Below are positions 8,641-18,114 of a DNA stretch of 43,583 nt, piece after piece. This DNA is from Nitrospira sp. (GTDB taxonomy: Bacteria; Nitrospirota; Nitrospiria; Nitrospirales; Nitrospiraceae), in contig JANDJC010000024.1 of the NCBI GenBank assembly GCA_024331045.1, positions 1-43,583 on the forward strand, in the 5' to 3' direction. The notes beneath the pieces were generated by a model that saw nothing but the letters and a program-made list of their open reading frames with translations, did not search any database and was not told where the DNA came from. Position numbers and translations under genes: made by a program. Each line of letters starts with the position of its first letter. The first letter of the stretch is position 1.

Positions 8641-8742
8641 CGATGTGACAGACGGTTGGCGGAGCGCGCAGTTTTGAAGCCCCTGCAAGCCTGGTGTTGC
8701 CGAGGTGGAGGAGGATTACCTGCCCGAGGTCTTTCTTCCAGA

Positions 8743-9168
8743 ATGACGTTGGAAGGTAATTGCCAAAATGGCTCGGCGGAGGCCGGGTTCAGGAAGCGCA
8801 ACCCTCGAGACGTTTTCCTGCGGCAGAGCCGCGTTATTGAGGCGATCAAGCGGCATGGCCGGCGGGTTTCGGCGGAGTGCTTCACGGCGCTCATCAGCGA
8901 GGTGCCGGATGCTAATCCTCGTGTGGGGATTATTGTAGGGCATCGATTTGGGAAGGCCGTTTCTCGGAATCGTATCAAACGGGTGTTTCGGGCCTTAGTT
9001 ATGCAGAGCTGCCAGGAGCTGGTTCCGGGCCGAGCCCTCCTTGTGTTTCCCAAGCGGGAAGCGTTGAAGATGCCGTTTTCCGTGCTGGCTGAAAAGTGGA
9101 GCACCACCTTGCAACGAGCGGGGGTCCTACGAGCGAAGTCTGAGGAGGGAGCCAGAGTGGGACGGTGA
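8743..9168 (+). CDS. rnpA: Ribonuclease P protein component
   Basis: This is the protein subunit of RNase P, which assists the catalytic RNA in trimming tRNA 5' ends. The central RNA-binding signature [11 protein letters not shown] and the preceding VGIIVGHRF are clear. A family-like N-terminus begins around [20 protein letters not shown]. The start is uncertain. The ATG at 8743 gives 141 residues; the frame is open to a TTG at 8656 (170 residues), only 15 bp after rpmH, but neither has a good Shine-Dalgarno. Usual family length is about 110-130, so the shorter start is preferred. yidD begins one base after its stop. Confidence 0.88.
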   Translation: MTLEGNCQNGSAEAGFRKRNPRDVFLRQSRVIEAIKRHGRRVSAECFTALISEVPDANPRVGIIVGHRFGKAVSRNRIKRVFRALVMQSCQELVPGRALLVFPKREALKMPFSVLAEKWSTTLQRAGVLRAKSEEGARVGR

Positions 9169-9169
9169 A

Positions 9170-9379
9170 ATGCGAACACTCTGTATCGGGATTATTCGCG
9201 CCTACCAGTATGTGATCTCTCCTCTGATGGGTCCGGCCTGTCGATTTGAGCCGAGCTGCTCACAGTACGCCCTGGACGCGATTGAGCGGTATGGAGTGCT
9301 GCGTGGTGGCGGTATGGTGGTCGTCCGCTTGTTGAAATGCCATCCCTTTCACCCGGGCGGAGAGGATCCCGTGAGGTGA
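9170..9379 (+). CDS. yidD: Membrane protein insertion efficiency factor YidD
   Basis: This small 69-residue protein has the YidD hallmarks [20 protein letters not shown] and [12 protein letters not shown], followed by [11 protein letters not shown]. The conserved cysteines are CRFEPSC and the later KCHPF. YidD is membrane-associated and helps YidC-dependent insertion of inner-membrane proteins. It lies between rnpA and yidC, the usual order, with its ATG one base after the rnpA stop. Confidence 0.95.
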   Translation: MRTLCIGIIRAYQYVISPLMGPACRFEPSCSQYALDAIERYGVLRGGGMVVVRLLKCHPFHPGGEDPVR

Positions 9380-9461
9380 TCGGCCACCATCATGGACCTC
9401 TCGCCGGCGACAGAGATCAAGCTGATGCGCATCACGGTTTTGTAGTTTGTAGTCTGCTCTT

Positions 9462-11168
9462 ATGGAAAAGCGGCTGGTCGTTTTTTTGGTTTTATCCCTG
9501 GTGATCATCTTTGGCTACGAGTTCATCCTGAACGAGTTAGGACTTGTCCCCCCTCCCCCTTCTCCTCCTACTGAAGGAACGGAAGGAACATCGACAGCTC
9601 AATCGGAGCCCCCGACGACCGATCCCGAACAAGGCAAAAAGGGGTCCACGGTAGTCGGGGGCGTGGATCAGCCGAAGAGAGCTGGCGTCAGAGCAAGTTC
9701 GGCTCAAGGCAGTGGTGTTGAAGAGGCGCGAATTCTAGAAGTGGAGACTAGCCTATACCGCGCTCGATTCAGCAGCCAGGGTGCTGTCTTGACGGGGTGG
9801 GAACTCAATCGCTACCGGGGGAGTGCTCCCAGCCGACCCCCTGTCCAACTTGTCAGGCAAGGGGGAAAGTTTCCAGATCCGCTGGCCATCTGGGTGTCCG
9901 ATGCCTCGTTGACCCGTGAGTTGCAAGAGGGGGTCTATCGGGTTCAACAAGATGTTCAGAAGCTGGATGCAACGAATCCAACAGGGCATCTGGTGTTTTC
10001 CTACGAAAGTGCCGATGGGCATGTTCGGTTAGAAAAACGACTGACTTTTCATGCCGACAGTTATGTCGTGGATGTGGAGGTGCATCACGAGGGTCTCGGG
10101 GAGTTTGTGGAGGTTGGCCTGGGGACCAATTGGGGGATTGTGGAGTGGGGCGATGGGTTTATCGGGGCTATCGGCCCCACCTCGATGGTGGATGGCGAAA
10201 GAAGTGTGGAGTTGCCAGACTCCGAGGCCGAGCGGCATGGGATGGTCCAATGGGCTGGCCTGCAAGATAAATATTTTCTGGGGGCGGTGATCGCACAAAC
10301 GGTCGCGACTGTGCGTGTTAAAAGAGAGCAGGAAAAATTGGTGTCGAGTTGGGTCCGGTTTCCGATTGGAAAAGAGGAGGAATCGCTGAGCTTTCGGCTG
10401 TATGCGGGACCCAAGGAGTATGATGCGCTTCGCAGCTTACAGGTTGGACTTGAGGATACGATCGATTTTGGGTGGTTTATTTTTGGAAGCTGGAGCGTGG
10501 TGAAAGCGGTTGCCAAGCCAATTTTCTATGTGTTGCGGGCGATCAATGAGCATACCCACAACTATGGTGTGACGATCATTTTGCTGACCTGCATCATCAA
10601 GGTTATTTTTATCCCCTTGCAGTATAAAAGCTACAAGGCGATGAAACAGATGCAGGAGATTCAGCCCAAAATCCTGGCCCTGCAGGAAAAGTTCAAAGAC
10701 GATCGTGAGCGGCTGAACCGGGAACTGATCAAGGTCTATCGTGATAACAAGGTGAATCCGATGGGAGGCTGCCTTCCAATGTTGTTGCAGATGCCGGTGT
10801 TCATCGCGTTGTTTAACATTCTCAATGTCGCGATTGACCTCCGACAGGCGCCATTCGCCTTGTGGATCGATGATCTGTCCGTTCAGGATCCTTATTATGT
10901 TTTCCCAATTCTGATGGGTGTGACGATGGTGATCCAGCAAAAGATCACGCCCACGACAATGGACCCCACGCAGGCCAAGGTCATGTTGATGTTGCCGGTC
11001 TTCATGACGTTTTTGTTTTTGAATTTTCCCGCCGGGTTAGTGCTCTATTGGATGACCCTCAACACCTTGAATATCGTGCAACAACTGGTGACGGAGCACT
11101 TGTTCTTTCCTCGAAATCAGCCGGCGCCCGCTGTTGCTGATGAGGCAGGGAAACGGAATCCTTCTTAA
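9462..11168 (+). CDS. yidC: Membrane protein insertase YidC/Oxa1
   Basis: This 568-residue insertase has an N-terminal membrane anchor (VVFLVLSLVIIFGYEFIL). A Pro/Ser/Thr-rich linker follows, then a large periplasmic beta domain (about residues 90-325) of the Gram-negative type. The conserved YidC core begins near HNYGVTIILLTCIIKVIF. Family motifs are YKSYKAMKQMQEIQPKI, NPMGGCLPMLLQMPVFIALF and FPAGLVLYWMTLNTLNIVQQ. It inserts and folds inner-membrane proteins, with or without SecYEG. An 82-bp gap separates it from yidD. The usual downstream jag gene is absent; mnmE follows directly. Confidence 0.96.
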   Translation: MEKRLVVFLVLSLVIIFGYEFILNELGLVPPPPSPPTEGTEGTSTAQSEPPTTDPEQGKKGSTVVGGVDQPKRAGVRASSAQGSGVEEARILEVETSLYRARFSSQGAVLTGWELNRYRGSAPSRPPVQLVRQGGKFPDPLAIWVSDASLTRELQEGVYRVQQDVQKLDATNPTGHLVFSYESADGHVRLEKRLTFHADSYVVDVEVHHEGLGEFVEVGLGTNWGIVEWGDGFIGAIGPTSMVDGERSVELPDSEAERHGMVQWAGLQDKYFLGAVIAQTVATVRVKREQEKLVSSWVRFPIGKEEESLSFRLYAGPKEYDALRSLQVGLEDTIDFGWFIFGSWSVVKAVAKPIFYVLRAINEHTHNYGVTIILLTCIIKVIFIPLQYKSYKAMKQMQEIQPKILALQEKFKDDRERLNRELIKVYRDNKVNPMGGCLPMLLQMPVFIALFNILNVAIDLRQAPFALWIDDLSVQDPYYVFPILMGVTMVIQQKITPTTMDPTQAKVMLMLPVFMTFLFLNFPAGLVLYWMTLNTLNIVQQLVTEHLFFPRNQPAPAVADEAGKRNPS

Positions 11169-11252
11169 AGTTGTTGAGCGTGCCCGTACTTGTTGGACAC
11201 CAAGCGGCAAGGTGGGGTAGGGGGGAAAGGTTTCCTTCAAATTGGAGCGATG

Positions 11253-12707
11253 ATGAGCGAAGCAGGAGAGGATACCATTTGCGGGATTGCCACTCCTCCT
11301 GGTGAAGGAGGAGTAGGGATCGTCCGCATCAGCGGCCCCCGTGCTGTAGCAGTAGCCGAAAGGGTCGTGCGCCTTCGGTCGGGTCGCAGATTAAGGGGGA
11401 GCCCTTCTTATTGTCTGCATATGGTGGACATGGTTTTTCCGAGTGGGGCGTCCTCGGCTGACTCAAAAGCTGAGCCAGCCGGAAATGGATGGGATCCCAT
11501 TGACGAGGGACTTGTTGTCTGGATGAAGGCGCCGCGGTCCTACACGGGGGAGGACGTGGTCGAGTTGCACTGCCATGGAAGCCAGGTGGTGTTACGCCTG
11601 CTCTGTGAAGCCTGTGTCCGGGCGGGAGCGAGGCTGGCGGAGCCAGGTGAATTTACCAAGAGGGCGTTCTTAAACGGTCGATTAGATCTCTCGCAGGCAG
11701 AAGCGGTGTTGGAAACGATCACGGCGACGACGGAGACGGCGTTGCGCATGGCCCAGCGCAATTTGCGCGGGGAGCTGGGGCGGTTGGTCAACGAATTGCG
11801 CGAGCGACTGTTGGTGCTTCTCTGTGAAATTGAGGCGGGAATCGATTTTGTCGAAGAAGACGTGGTGTTCATCAACCCTGAGCGGTTGGCGGACGGGCTA
11901 GAAGAAGCCCTTGGTCATGTGGAACGGCTATTGAACTACGCCGAGACGGGACGGCGGTTGAGGGAGGGGGTCCGAGTGGCGATCGTCGGTCCACCCAACG
12001 TTGGCAAGTCCAGTCTCCTCAATGTCCTCCTTGGTGAGAACCGCGCGATTGTGACGGATATTCCAGGGACGACCCGGGATGTAATCGAAGAATCTGTTGT
12101 GTGGGACGGTCTCCGCATCGCCTTGATGGATACCGCTGGTGTTCGTCACACAGACGATGTGGTTGAGCAAGAGGGGATTAAGCGAACGAGGACCGCTGTA
12201 GAGGAAAGTGATCTGGTGCTCCTGGTGCTGGATGTTCGAGAGGCGGTCAAAGTGGAGGGATGGATTAAAGGGTCGGAGCTGGCGCTATCTTATCAGGGAC
12301 GGCAAAAGATCATCGTGCTCAGTAAGGGCGATCTTGTAGAGAGTGATCTTGCGGTCAAAGCCGCCAGCTTGGTGGCTGATCATTGTGGATTGCCGGTCGT
12401 TGTGACGTCTGTTCGCACCGGCTTGGGTATTGACCATTTGAAGCAAGTGATCAGGCATCACCTCACACAGGGATTGTTGGAGCCAAGGGAGACGGTCGTT
12501 TTCGTGAACACGCGACACCGTCAAGCGTTGGAGCGGGCCAAGGCCGCATTGATCCATACTCTTGATTCAATTCGGAACAAAAGAAGTGCAGAGGTCCTTG
12601 CAGTGGATCTACGGGGAGCGGCGGATGCCCTTGGTGAGATTACAGGGGCGATCACCTCCGATGACATTTTGAATGGGATCTTCTCAAGATTTTGCGTTGG
12701 CAAGTAA
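11253..12707 (+). CDS. mnmE: tRNA modification GTPase MnmE
   Basis: With MnmG this protein forms the cmnm5 group on U34 of certain tRNAs. The ATG at 11253 has ggag five bases upstream and gives 484 residues; the frame extends to 11190. The N-terminal folate domain has DTICGIATPPGEGGVGIVRI and the GEFTKRAFLNGRLDLSQAEA motif. The inserted G domain shows G1 GPPNVGKSS (near residue 246), IPGTTRD and DTAG; G4 reads VLSKGDL instead of NKxD. The C-terminus is FCVGK, with the conserved Cys. A hydrophilic insertion (SGASSADSKAEPAGNGWDP) in the N-domain explains the extra length over the usual 450-460. Confidence 0.95.
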   Translation: MSEAGEDTICGIATPPGEGGVGIVRISGPRAVAVAERVVRLRSGRRLRGSPSYCLHMVDMVFPSGASSADSKAEPAGNGWDPIDEGLVVWMKAPRSYTGEDVVELHCHGSQVVLRLLCEACVRAGARLAEPGEFTKRAFLNGRLDLSQAEAVLETITATTETALRMAQRNLRGELGRLVNELRERLLVLLCEIEAGIDFVEEDVVFINPERLADGLEEALGHVERLLNYAETGRRLREGVRVAIVGPPNVGKSSLLNVLLGENRAIVTDIPGTTRDVIEESVVWDGLRIALMDTAGVRHTDDVVEQEGIKRTRTAVEESDLVLLVLDVREAVKVEGWIKGSELALSYQGRQKIIVLSKGDLVESDLAVKAASLVADHCGLPVVVTSVRTGLGIDHLKQVIRHHLTQGLLEPRETVVFVNTRHRQALERAKAALIHTLDSIRNKRSAEVLAVDLRGAADALGEITGAITSDDILNGIFSRFCVGK

Positions 12708-12720
12708 AGGGTAGGCAACG

Positions 12721-14601
12721 GTGGAAGTGGACATCATTGTGGTGGGGGGGGGACATGCCGGTTGCGAGGCCGCACTTGCGGCGGCTCGGATGGGTGCCAA
12801 GACATTACTGTTGACGATGGATCAGACCCGTATTGCCCAAATGTCCTGCAATCCAGCAGTGGGCGGTATTGCCAAGGGGCATCTGGTCAAAGAAATTGAT
12901 GCACTGGGCGGTGAAATGGGCCGAAATACCGACCGGGCCGGTATCCAGTTTCGGTTTATCAATACGAAAAAGGGACCGGCGGTCAGGGCCCTACGGGTTC
13001 AATGCGACAAGGCTCGGTATCGCCAGATCATGAGAGCAACTCTGGCACGTGAGCCCCATTTGACCATTGCCGATGGGACGGTCGATCGCCTTCTGACTAA
13101 GGGCGGAGCAATTGCCGGGGTCGTAACGGCAAAAGGCGACGTGATCAAGGGAAAGGCCGTGATCTTGACATCGGGAACATTCCTTAAAGGATTAATCCAT
13201 ATTGGGCTCAGCCACTTTCCCGCAGGTCGGGCTGGCGAGGCGTCCGCGGAACATCTGAGTGATTGCATGAGGGATCTTGGGTTCGAAGTTGGCCGCCTGA
13301 AAACCGGGACGCCGCCACGCTTAGACAAACGTACTATCGATTTTTCGGCTATGATTCCGCAGGCTGGCGACGACCCCCCTGTTGGTTTTTCATATCGGAC
13401 GGGAAGGATTGAGCAGCCGCAAGTCCTGTGTCACCTCACTTATACAAACGAGCAAACCCATGAGATCATCCGGAAAAATCTTGATCGGTCGCCCCTCTAC
13501 AGTGGTGTAATCTCTTCGACGGGCCCTCGGTACTGCCCTTCTATTGAGGACAAGGTCGTACGATTTGCGGAAAAAGAGCGGCACCAGATCTTTGTCGAAC
13601 CAGAGGGGTTGGTATCGGAGGAGTTCTATCCCAACGGGATTTCGACAAGTTTGCCTGTGGATGTCCAAGCTGCCATGCTCAAGACAATTCCTGGCCTCGA
13701 ACAGGCCAAGATCCTGAAACCAGGGTATGCCATCGAGTATGACTACTTTCCCCCTCGGCAGCTTCACAGCACACTCGAAACCAAGCTTGTGAAGGGACTG
13801 TACCATGCAGGTCAGATCAATGGGACGTCTGGTTATGAAGAGGCTGCTGCGCAGGGATTGATTGCTGGGATCAATGCTGTCCTGGCCATCAGGGGGGAAT
13901 CCCCCCTCATTCTTGATCGGTCCCAGGCGTATATTGGCGTGCTGATTGATGATTTAATCACGAAAGATGCCGATGAACCCTATAGGATGTTCACGTCCCG
14001 AGCGGAATATCGGCTTCTGCTTCGTCACAGTAATGCCGACTTGCGTCTGACAGAGATCGGATTTCGAGTGGGATTAGTTGAGAAGGCTATGTACGAGAAA
14101 CTCGTTGAGAAAAAGATGCTGATAGAACGGGAAGTCGCTCGCCTCCAGAGCCTCAGGCCATCGCTCACTGATTCTGTGCGGAGGAGGATCGTAGGAACCT
14201 CGCTTGAAAACATCTCCCCCACACAAACCGTGGCTGAACTATTGAGAAGGCAAGATTCAACGTATGATGAATTGCTACAGGCTCTAGAGTTAGATGGAAT
14301 AGATGATCACGAGGTTGCTGAAGAGGTTGAAATCCAAGTGAAGTATGAGGGCTATATCCGCCGGCAGCTTCAGCAAATAGACAAATTCAAAAGGCTTGAG
14401 TCGAAGTTGATTCCCCCAGACTTCGATTACGGTGCCGTAAAGGGGTTTTCGCGGGAGGTGAGGGAAAAACTCCAGAGGGTCAGACCTGAGAGCGTTGGGC
14501 AAGCATCGCGTATCTCAGGGATTACCCCTGCAGCCATTTCGCTCTTGCTCGTGGCCTTGGAAAGGGGCCAGTATCCATCCCGTCGCCTCGCCAACTCGTA
14601 G
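12721..14601 (+). CDS. mnmG: tRNA uridine 5-carboxymethylaminomethyl modification enzyme MnmG
   Basis: This 626-residue FAD protein is the partner of MnmE in wobble-uridine modification. It begins at a GTG 13 bp after mnmE. The dinucleotide-binding motif [19 protein letters not shown] is at residues 7-25, followed by [20 protein letters not shown]. Other GidA signatures are [51 protein letters not shown] and [20 protein letters not shown]. Length is standard. Its place between mnmE and rsmG is the conserved origin-proximal order. Confidence 0.97.
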   Translation: MEVDIIVVGGGHAGCEAALAAARMGAKTLLLTMDQTRIAQMSCNPAVGGIAKGHLVKEIDALGGEMGRNTDRAGIQFRFINTKKGPAVRALRVQCDKARYRQIMRATLAREPHLTIADGTVDRLLTKGGAIAGVVTAKGDVIKGKAVILTSGTFLKGLIHIGLSHFPAGRAGEASAEHLSDCMRDLGFEVGRLKTGTPPRLDKRTIDFSAMIPQAGDDPPVGFSYRTGRIEQPQVLCHLTYTNEQTHEIIRKNLDRSPLYSGVISSTGPRYCPSIEDKVVRFAEKERHQIFVEPEGLVSEEFYPNGISTSLPVDVQAAMLKTIPGLEQAKILKPGYAIEYDYFPPRQLHSTLETKLVKGLYHAGQINGTSGYEEAAAQGLIAGINAVLAIRGESPLILDRSQAYIGVLIDDLITKDADEPYRMFTSRAEYRLLLRHSNADLRLTEIGFRVGLVEKAMYEKLVEKKMLIEREVARLQSLRPSLTDSVRRRIVGTSLENISPTQTVAELLRRQDSTYDELLQALELDGIDDHEVAEEVEIQVKYEGYIRRQLQQIDKFKRLESKLIPPDFDYGAVKGFSREVREKLQRVRPESVGQASRISGITPAAISLLLVALERGQYPSRRLANS

Positions 14602-14668
14602 TCTCCCACTCTCGTTCGCTCGAGGTGTTGAAAATCTGGTGTTGACCGAGAGGGTGTTCTTCTCGTAA

Positions 14669-15328
14669 GTGTTCCACGTGGAACAAGGTCTGCCGTTACC
14701 ATCTTTGCTTGAGCAATGTTCGCAAGCAATGGGAGTACCCTTACAGCCTGAACATGTGACACGGTTCATGACCTACTTTCGCCATCTCAAGGAGTGGAAT
14801 CGGTTGATCAATCTGACAAGCATCCAAGACGACCGAGAAATCATCGTGAAGCATTTCGTTGACTCGCTTGCATGTCTGTCGGTTGAATCTATAGGGAAGG
14901 GCTCTCGGATTGTCGATATTGGATCGGGGGCGGGGTTTCCAGGAATTCCCCTTAAAATCGTTCGAGATGATCTACAGATAACTCTTGTTGAACCGGTTGA
15001 AAAAAAGGTTGCTTTTCTGCTCTCTGTGGTAGGGCTGCTGCGGCTCGATCGCGTCTCGGTTTATTGTGGCACGATCAAACAATTTGCTGCTCACGAGACC
15101 TCGCTCAAGAAATTTGATTACATCACTGCCAGGGCATTGAGAACCGATGAGATTTTTGAATATGGGGGAAGACTGATGTTCGAGAATGGGAAGGCCATTC
15201 TGTATTTGACGAAGCCATATGATCGAGGAAGCCGTCCTGAATGGGCCCTGGTAACAGAAAGAGAATTTGATCTGCCAATGGGGTTTGGTCATCGAGTCAT
15301 TTCCATCGTAAGGTGCCTTGCTCCTTAA
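14669..15328 (+). CDS. rsmG: 16S rRNA (guanine-N7) methyltransferase RsmG
   Basis: This enzyme methylates G527 of 16S rRNA using S-adenosylmethionine. The SAM-binding motif IVDIGSGAGFPGIPLKIV and the upstream RLINLTSIQDDREIIVKHF are typical of GidB. Length is 219 residues from the GTG at 14669. That start lies at the edge of a parS palindrome, so residues 2-6 (FHVEQ) are encoded by the parS site itself. A start at the in-frame GTG 14678, inside parS, is also possible, and no good Shine-Dalgarno decides it. A second parS lies 27 bp after the stop. Confidence 0.93.
   Translation: MFHVEQGLPLPSLLEQCSQAMGVPLQPEHVTRFMTYFRHLKEWNRLINLTSIQDDREIIVKHFVDSLACLSVESIGKGSRIVDIGSGAGFPGIPLKIVRDDLQITLVEPVEKKVAFLLSVVGLLRLDRVSVYCGTIKQFAAHETSLKKFDYITARALRTDEIFEYGGRLMFENGKAILYLTKPYDRGSRPEWALVTEREFDLPMGFGHRVISIVRCLAP
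14670..14685. promoter_or_regulatory. parS centromere site 1
   Basis: The perfect 16-bp palindrome tgttccacgtggaaca differs from the Bacillus-type parS consensus (tgtttcacgtgaaaca) by one symmetric pair. ParB is expected to load here and spread as a CTP clamp. The site overlaps the first codons of rsmG, 0.7 kb upstream of parA. Confidence 0.93.
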
Positions 15329-15352
15329 TGGAGGCAATGAAGAAGGAAATAG

Positions 15353-15374
15353 TTGTGTTCCACGTGGAACACAA
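15353..15374. promoter_or_regulatory. parS centromere site 2 (22-bp palindrome)
   Basis: The same 16-bp core, tgttccacgtggaaca, occurs at 15356-15371 and is extended by three more symmetric pairs on each side. It lies 30 bp before the parA ATG (15404). Between them is another palindrome, gttatataac (15378-15387), containing a tataac that could be a -10 element. ParB bound here would cover the region where a -35 element should be, so parAB autoregulation is plausible (inference). Confidence 0.93.
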
Positions 15375-15403
15375 TTCGTTATATAACATAACACATTGAA
15401 TAC

Positions 15404-16189
15404 ATGTCGAAAGTAGTCGCTGTCGCCAATCAGAAGGGAGGAGTGGGGAAAACAACGACATCCGTCAATTTGGCTGCTGCGCTTGCGCTTGAAGGACGAT
15501 CGGTGCTCCTCATTGATTTAGATCCACAAGGAAACGCCACCAGCGGCTTTGGCATTGATCCCCGTTCATTACGACAGACGGTCTATCACTCGCTGATCAA
15601 AAGTGCCCCTCTTGAAAGTGTGCGGCTGGGGACTGCCGTCCAGTCTCTGTTTGTTCTGCCTGCGAATGCCGATCTTGCTGGCATTGAAATCGAGCTCGCT
15701 CAAGTGGAATATCGCGAGCGATACTTAAAAGAGGTTCTGAAAGACATTACTTACGGTTATGACCTTATTCTTATCGACTGCCCGCCGGCTCTTGGCATTT
15801 TGACGATCAACGCATTGACGGCAGCCCAGACCGTTCTGATTCCAGTTCAATGTGAGTACTATGCCATGGAGGGGCTGACGCGTCTGTTGTCCAGCATTGA
15901 GCGGGTCCGTCAGTCATTTAACCCCGGACTGGGTATTGAGGGGATTCTGTTGACCATGTTTGACTCCCGGAACACCCTGGCTCGGCAGGTCGCTGAACAG
16001 GTGCGAGCCCACTTTAAGGAAAAAGTCTATCGCACGGTTATCCCCAGGAACATTACCCTGGCCGAGGCTCCAAGCTATGGACGCCCCGGCATTCTGTATA
16101 ACGCGACATCATCGGGGTCGCAGGCGTACATCGCCTTAGCGAAGGAGTTTCTTAGCGATGGAGAAAAAAGCGCTCGGGAAGGGACTTGA
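15404..16189 (+). CDS. parA: Chromosome-partitioning ATPase ParA (Soj)
   Basis: This 261-residue ATPase has the deviant Walker A motif KGGVGKTT (in VANQKGGVGKTTTSVNLAAA, residues 7-26), LLIDLDPQGNATSGFG, and LILIDCPPALGILTINAL as Walker B. It binds DNA non-specifically as an ATP dimer and drives movement of ParB-parS complexes. There is no long N-terminal HTH domain, so it is the chromosomal Soj type (ParA Ib-like length). parB begins inside its last codons, a 32-bp overlap, so translation is coupled. Two parS sites lie within 0.75 kb upstream. Confidence 0.96.
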   Translation: MSKVVAVANQKGGVGKTTTSVNLAAALALEGRSVLLIDLDPQGNATSGFGIDPRSLRQTVYHSLIKSAPLESVRLGTAVQSLFVLPANADLAGIEIELAQVEYRERYLKEVLKDITYGYDLILIDCPPALGILTINALTAAQTVLIPVQCEYYAMEGLTRLLSSIERVRQSFNPGLGIEGILLTMFDSRNTLARQVAEQVRAHFKEKVYRTVIPRNITLAEAPSYGRPGILYNATSSGSQAYIALAKEFLSDGEKSAREGT

Positions 16190-17006
16190 TGCGCTCTTGC
16201 CCTCCTTCTCTCAACAACAAGGAGATGGCGGCGACATTCAGCACCTGCGCATCGAAGAGATCGTTCCCAATCGATATCAACCACGGCAATCGTTCGCCCC
16301 GGAAGAACTTGCCGAGTTGACTGCTTCCATTCATGAGGCGGGAATGTTGCAGCCGATCATCGTCAGACGAAAAGGCGATGGCATGTTTGAGCTTATTTCC
16401 GGAGAGCGGCGATGGCGTGCCTCCAAAGAAGCGGGACTAAAGACTATCCGGGCAATTGTCAGAAACTGTAGCGACGAAGAGGCCCTTCTCCTGGCGTTAA
16501 TTGAAAACTTGCAGCGTTCTGATCTCAATCCCATGGAAGTTGCTAGAGCTTACGGGAGGATGATCGATGAATTTGGAATGACGCATGAGATGATTGCCAA
16601 AAAGGTGGGGTGTGAACGGTCTTCGATCGCCAATGCCGTCCGACTGCTCAATCTGCCTCCCGACGTGCAAAAACTGGTGGAAAACAAGGTTTTGTCAGCT
16701 GGCCATGCGAAGGTACTACTGGGGTTGGACTCTCCAGAAGCCCAAATTGAGGTCTCAAAGAAGGTTGCCGCTCAGGGGCTCTCAGTGCGCGAAACAGAAA
16801 AACTCGTTGCATCAGTCCTACGCAGCCCCAAGCGAAGCCGAAGCGCTGCTCGCGGCCACTCTGACTGGCTGGAGCTTCAATCACGACTTCAAAAGAAACT
16901 AGGAACCAAAGTCACCATCCAACCGCGGAGAAGAGGGGGCACAATCATCATTCACTATTTTTCAGCAGAAGAATTGGAAGGGATTGTGGAGACCTTGTTA
17001 TCCTAA
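16158..17006 (+). CDS. parB: Chromosome-partitioning protein ParB (Spo0J)
   Basis: This 282-residue protein begins with the family signature KALGKGLDALLPS. The CTP-binding/clamp boxes are visible as GERRWRASKEAG and LIENLQRSDLNPMEVARAY. The helix-turn-helix that reads parS follows at MTHEMIAKKVGCERSSIANA. The C-terminal dimerisation part ends with YFSAEELEGIVETLL. It binds the two parS palindromes at 14670 and 15356 and stimulates ParA. The ATG lies within parA (32-bp overlap). Its stop codon is part of a 16-bp tandem duplication. Confidence 0.96.
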   Translation: MEKKALGKGLDALLPSFSQQQGDGGDIQHLRIEEIVPNRYQPRQSFAPEELAELTASIHEAGMLQPIIVRRKGDGMFELISGERRWRASKEAGLKTIRAIVRNCSDEEALLLALIENLQRSDLNPMEVARAYGRMIDEFGMTHEMIAKKVGCERSSIANAVRLLNLPPDVQKLVENKVLSAGHAKVLLGLDSPEAQIEVSKKVAAQGLSVRETEKLVASVLRSPKRSRSAARGHSDWLELQSRLQKKLGTKVTIQPRRRGGTIIIHYFSAEELEGIVETLLS

Positions 17007-17034
17007 ACAGGTCTCTTGCTAAACAGGTCTCTTG
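17003..17034. repeat. 16-bp perfect tandem duplication at the parB stop
   Basis: The unit ctaaacaggtctcttg occurs twice without a gap (17003-17018 and 17019-17034). The first copy contains the parB stop codon TAA. It looks like a recent slippage or duplication event. The following 240 bp up to the bactofilin gene contain no gene I can support. Confidence 0.85.
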
Positions 17035-17280
17035 CTCCATCCTTTCCATCAGTTGCCGTCAGTCGTGGGAACTGACCAGACCAAACAAGGAAAAAGTTGC
17101 TTTTTTCTCTTACTATGCTTAATTTAGCCACCCAACCGACCGATAGGGCACAAGACGAGGCTTGTCAGGGTTCCACGCGAGGACAAGACTTTAATGAACG
17201 GTCTTGAGCAATACATGAACCTCTCTAGGAACAGTGAGTGCTAAGCGCAAGGAGATCTAACCAAAAGGAGGGACTCTGAT

Positions 17281-17775
17281 ATGTGGAAACAAGACAAGCC
17301 GGATGGTAGCCCATCAACTGGTCAGGATGTTGACGCTCTCATGACGCCAGCGCGGTCACAGCGCACAGAAATGGGAGAAGAGATAAGCGCATTTGTCGGA
17401 AGAGGGGTCGATTTTAAAGGGACCATCACTTATCAGGGAACAGTCAGGATTGATGGGACGGTCGAGGGCGAGATTCAAACGGATGGGATTCTCTTGGTCG
17501 GAGAAGAGGCCGTGCTCAAGGCCAAGGTCACGGCGGGGACCATCGTGTGCAAAGGAAAAATAACGGGGGATATTCTTGCGAAGGACAAAATCAAGTTGCG
17601 TACGCCGGCTGTGATCACGGGGGGGGTGAAGACTCCCATGCTCTCAATGGAAGAGGGAGTCATGTTTAATGGCACGCTGGAGATGACTGCTCCTGCTCGT
17701 GATGCTCAGCGAGAATCGGGACTCAGGGCGATTCCACAAGCAGAGCAACCGGTTGTGAAACGTATTACGGCGTAG
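17281..17775 (+). CDS. Bactofilin (first copy)
   Basis: This 164-residue protein has an excellent aaaaggagggact Shine-Dalgarno. The bactofilin (DUF583) core spans about residues 38-135. It consists of short repeated strands with a regular glycine pattern, such as GVDFKGTITYQGTVRIDGTV, GILLVGEEAVLKAKVTAG and GKITGDILA, which build a right-handed beta-helix. The N- and C-terminal tails are hydrophilic and probably disordered. Bactofilins polymerise without nucleotides into scaffolds that place cell-wall or segregation proteins. It is 275 bp downstream of parB and is followed by a second bactofilin gene. Confidence 0.92.
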   Translation: MWKQDKPDGSPSTGQDVDALMTPARSQRTEMGEEISAFVGRGVDFKGTITYQGTVRIDGTVEGEIQTDGILLVGEEAVLKAKVTAGTIVCKGKITGDILAKDKIKLRTPAVITGGVKTPMLSMEEGVMFNGTLEMTAPARDAQRESGLRAIPQAEQPVVKRITA

Positions 17776-18114
17776 GGAGCAGCAAGAGGGCATCCACCGA
17801 ATTTAAAGAGGACTGCTATCTTTTGAGTTGTAAGGAGCAGATCCGAAGACAGTTCATAACATCCATAGGAGATGCAGTTGATGCTCGACCTAAAAGGAGA
17901 TGAGCAGAGGAGCAACGAGCAGGATGATCGCCGTCTTGCTGGAAGAAGGGCTCCATTCATTGATTTGCTGGAATAATAAGAAAGTTTCGGCTTCGTGGGG
18001 AGAGGCTTCTTCTGGGGTCTCCTTTGCCGCGAGTAGCGAAAGTCAAACCTGCAGGAGAAGTACGCGGAAGCTTAAGAAGATATCTCGTGTATCGCAAGGG
18101 AGCTAGATGAGCTG
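17776..18114 (+). other. Gap between the two bactofilin genes, possible small ORF
   Basis: The 339 bp contain no recognised gene. One 31-codon frame (17881-17976, protein start MLDLKGDEQRSNEQ) has aggag nine bases upstream and a polar composition; it could be real but has no other support. A 68-codon frame at 17900-18106 has no spacing between its Shine-Dalgarno-like sequence and its ATG and looks spurious. Confidence 0.25.

Noticed and set aside
17170..17200. Third parS-like sequence, ggttccacgcgaggac
   Set aside because: Only about 9 of 16 bases match and the palindrome is broken.
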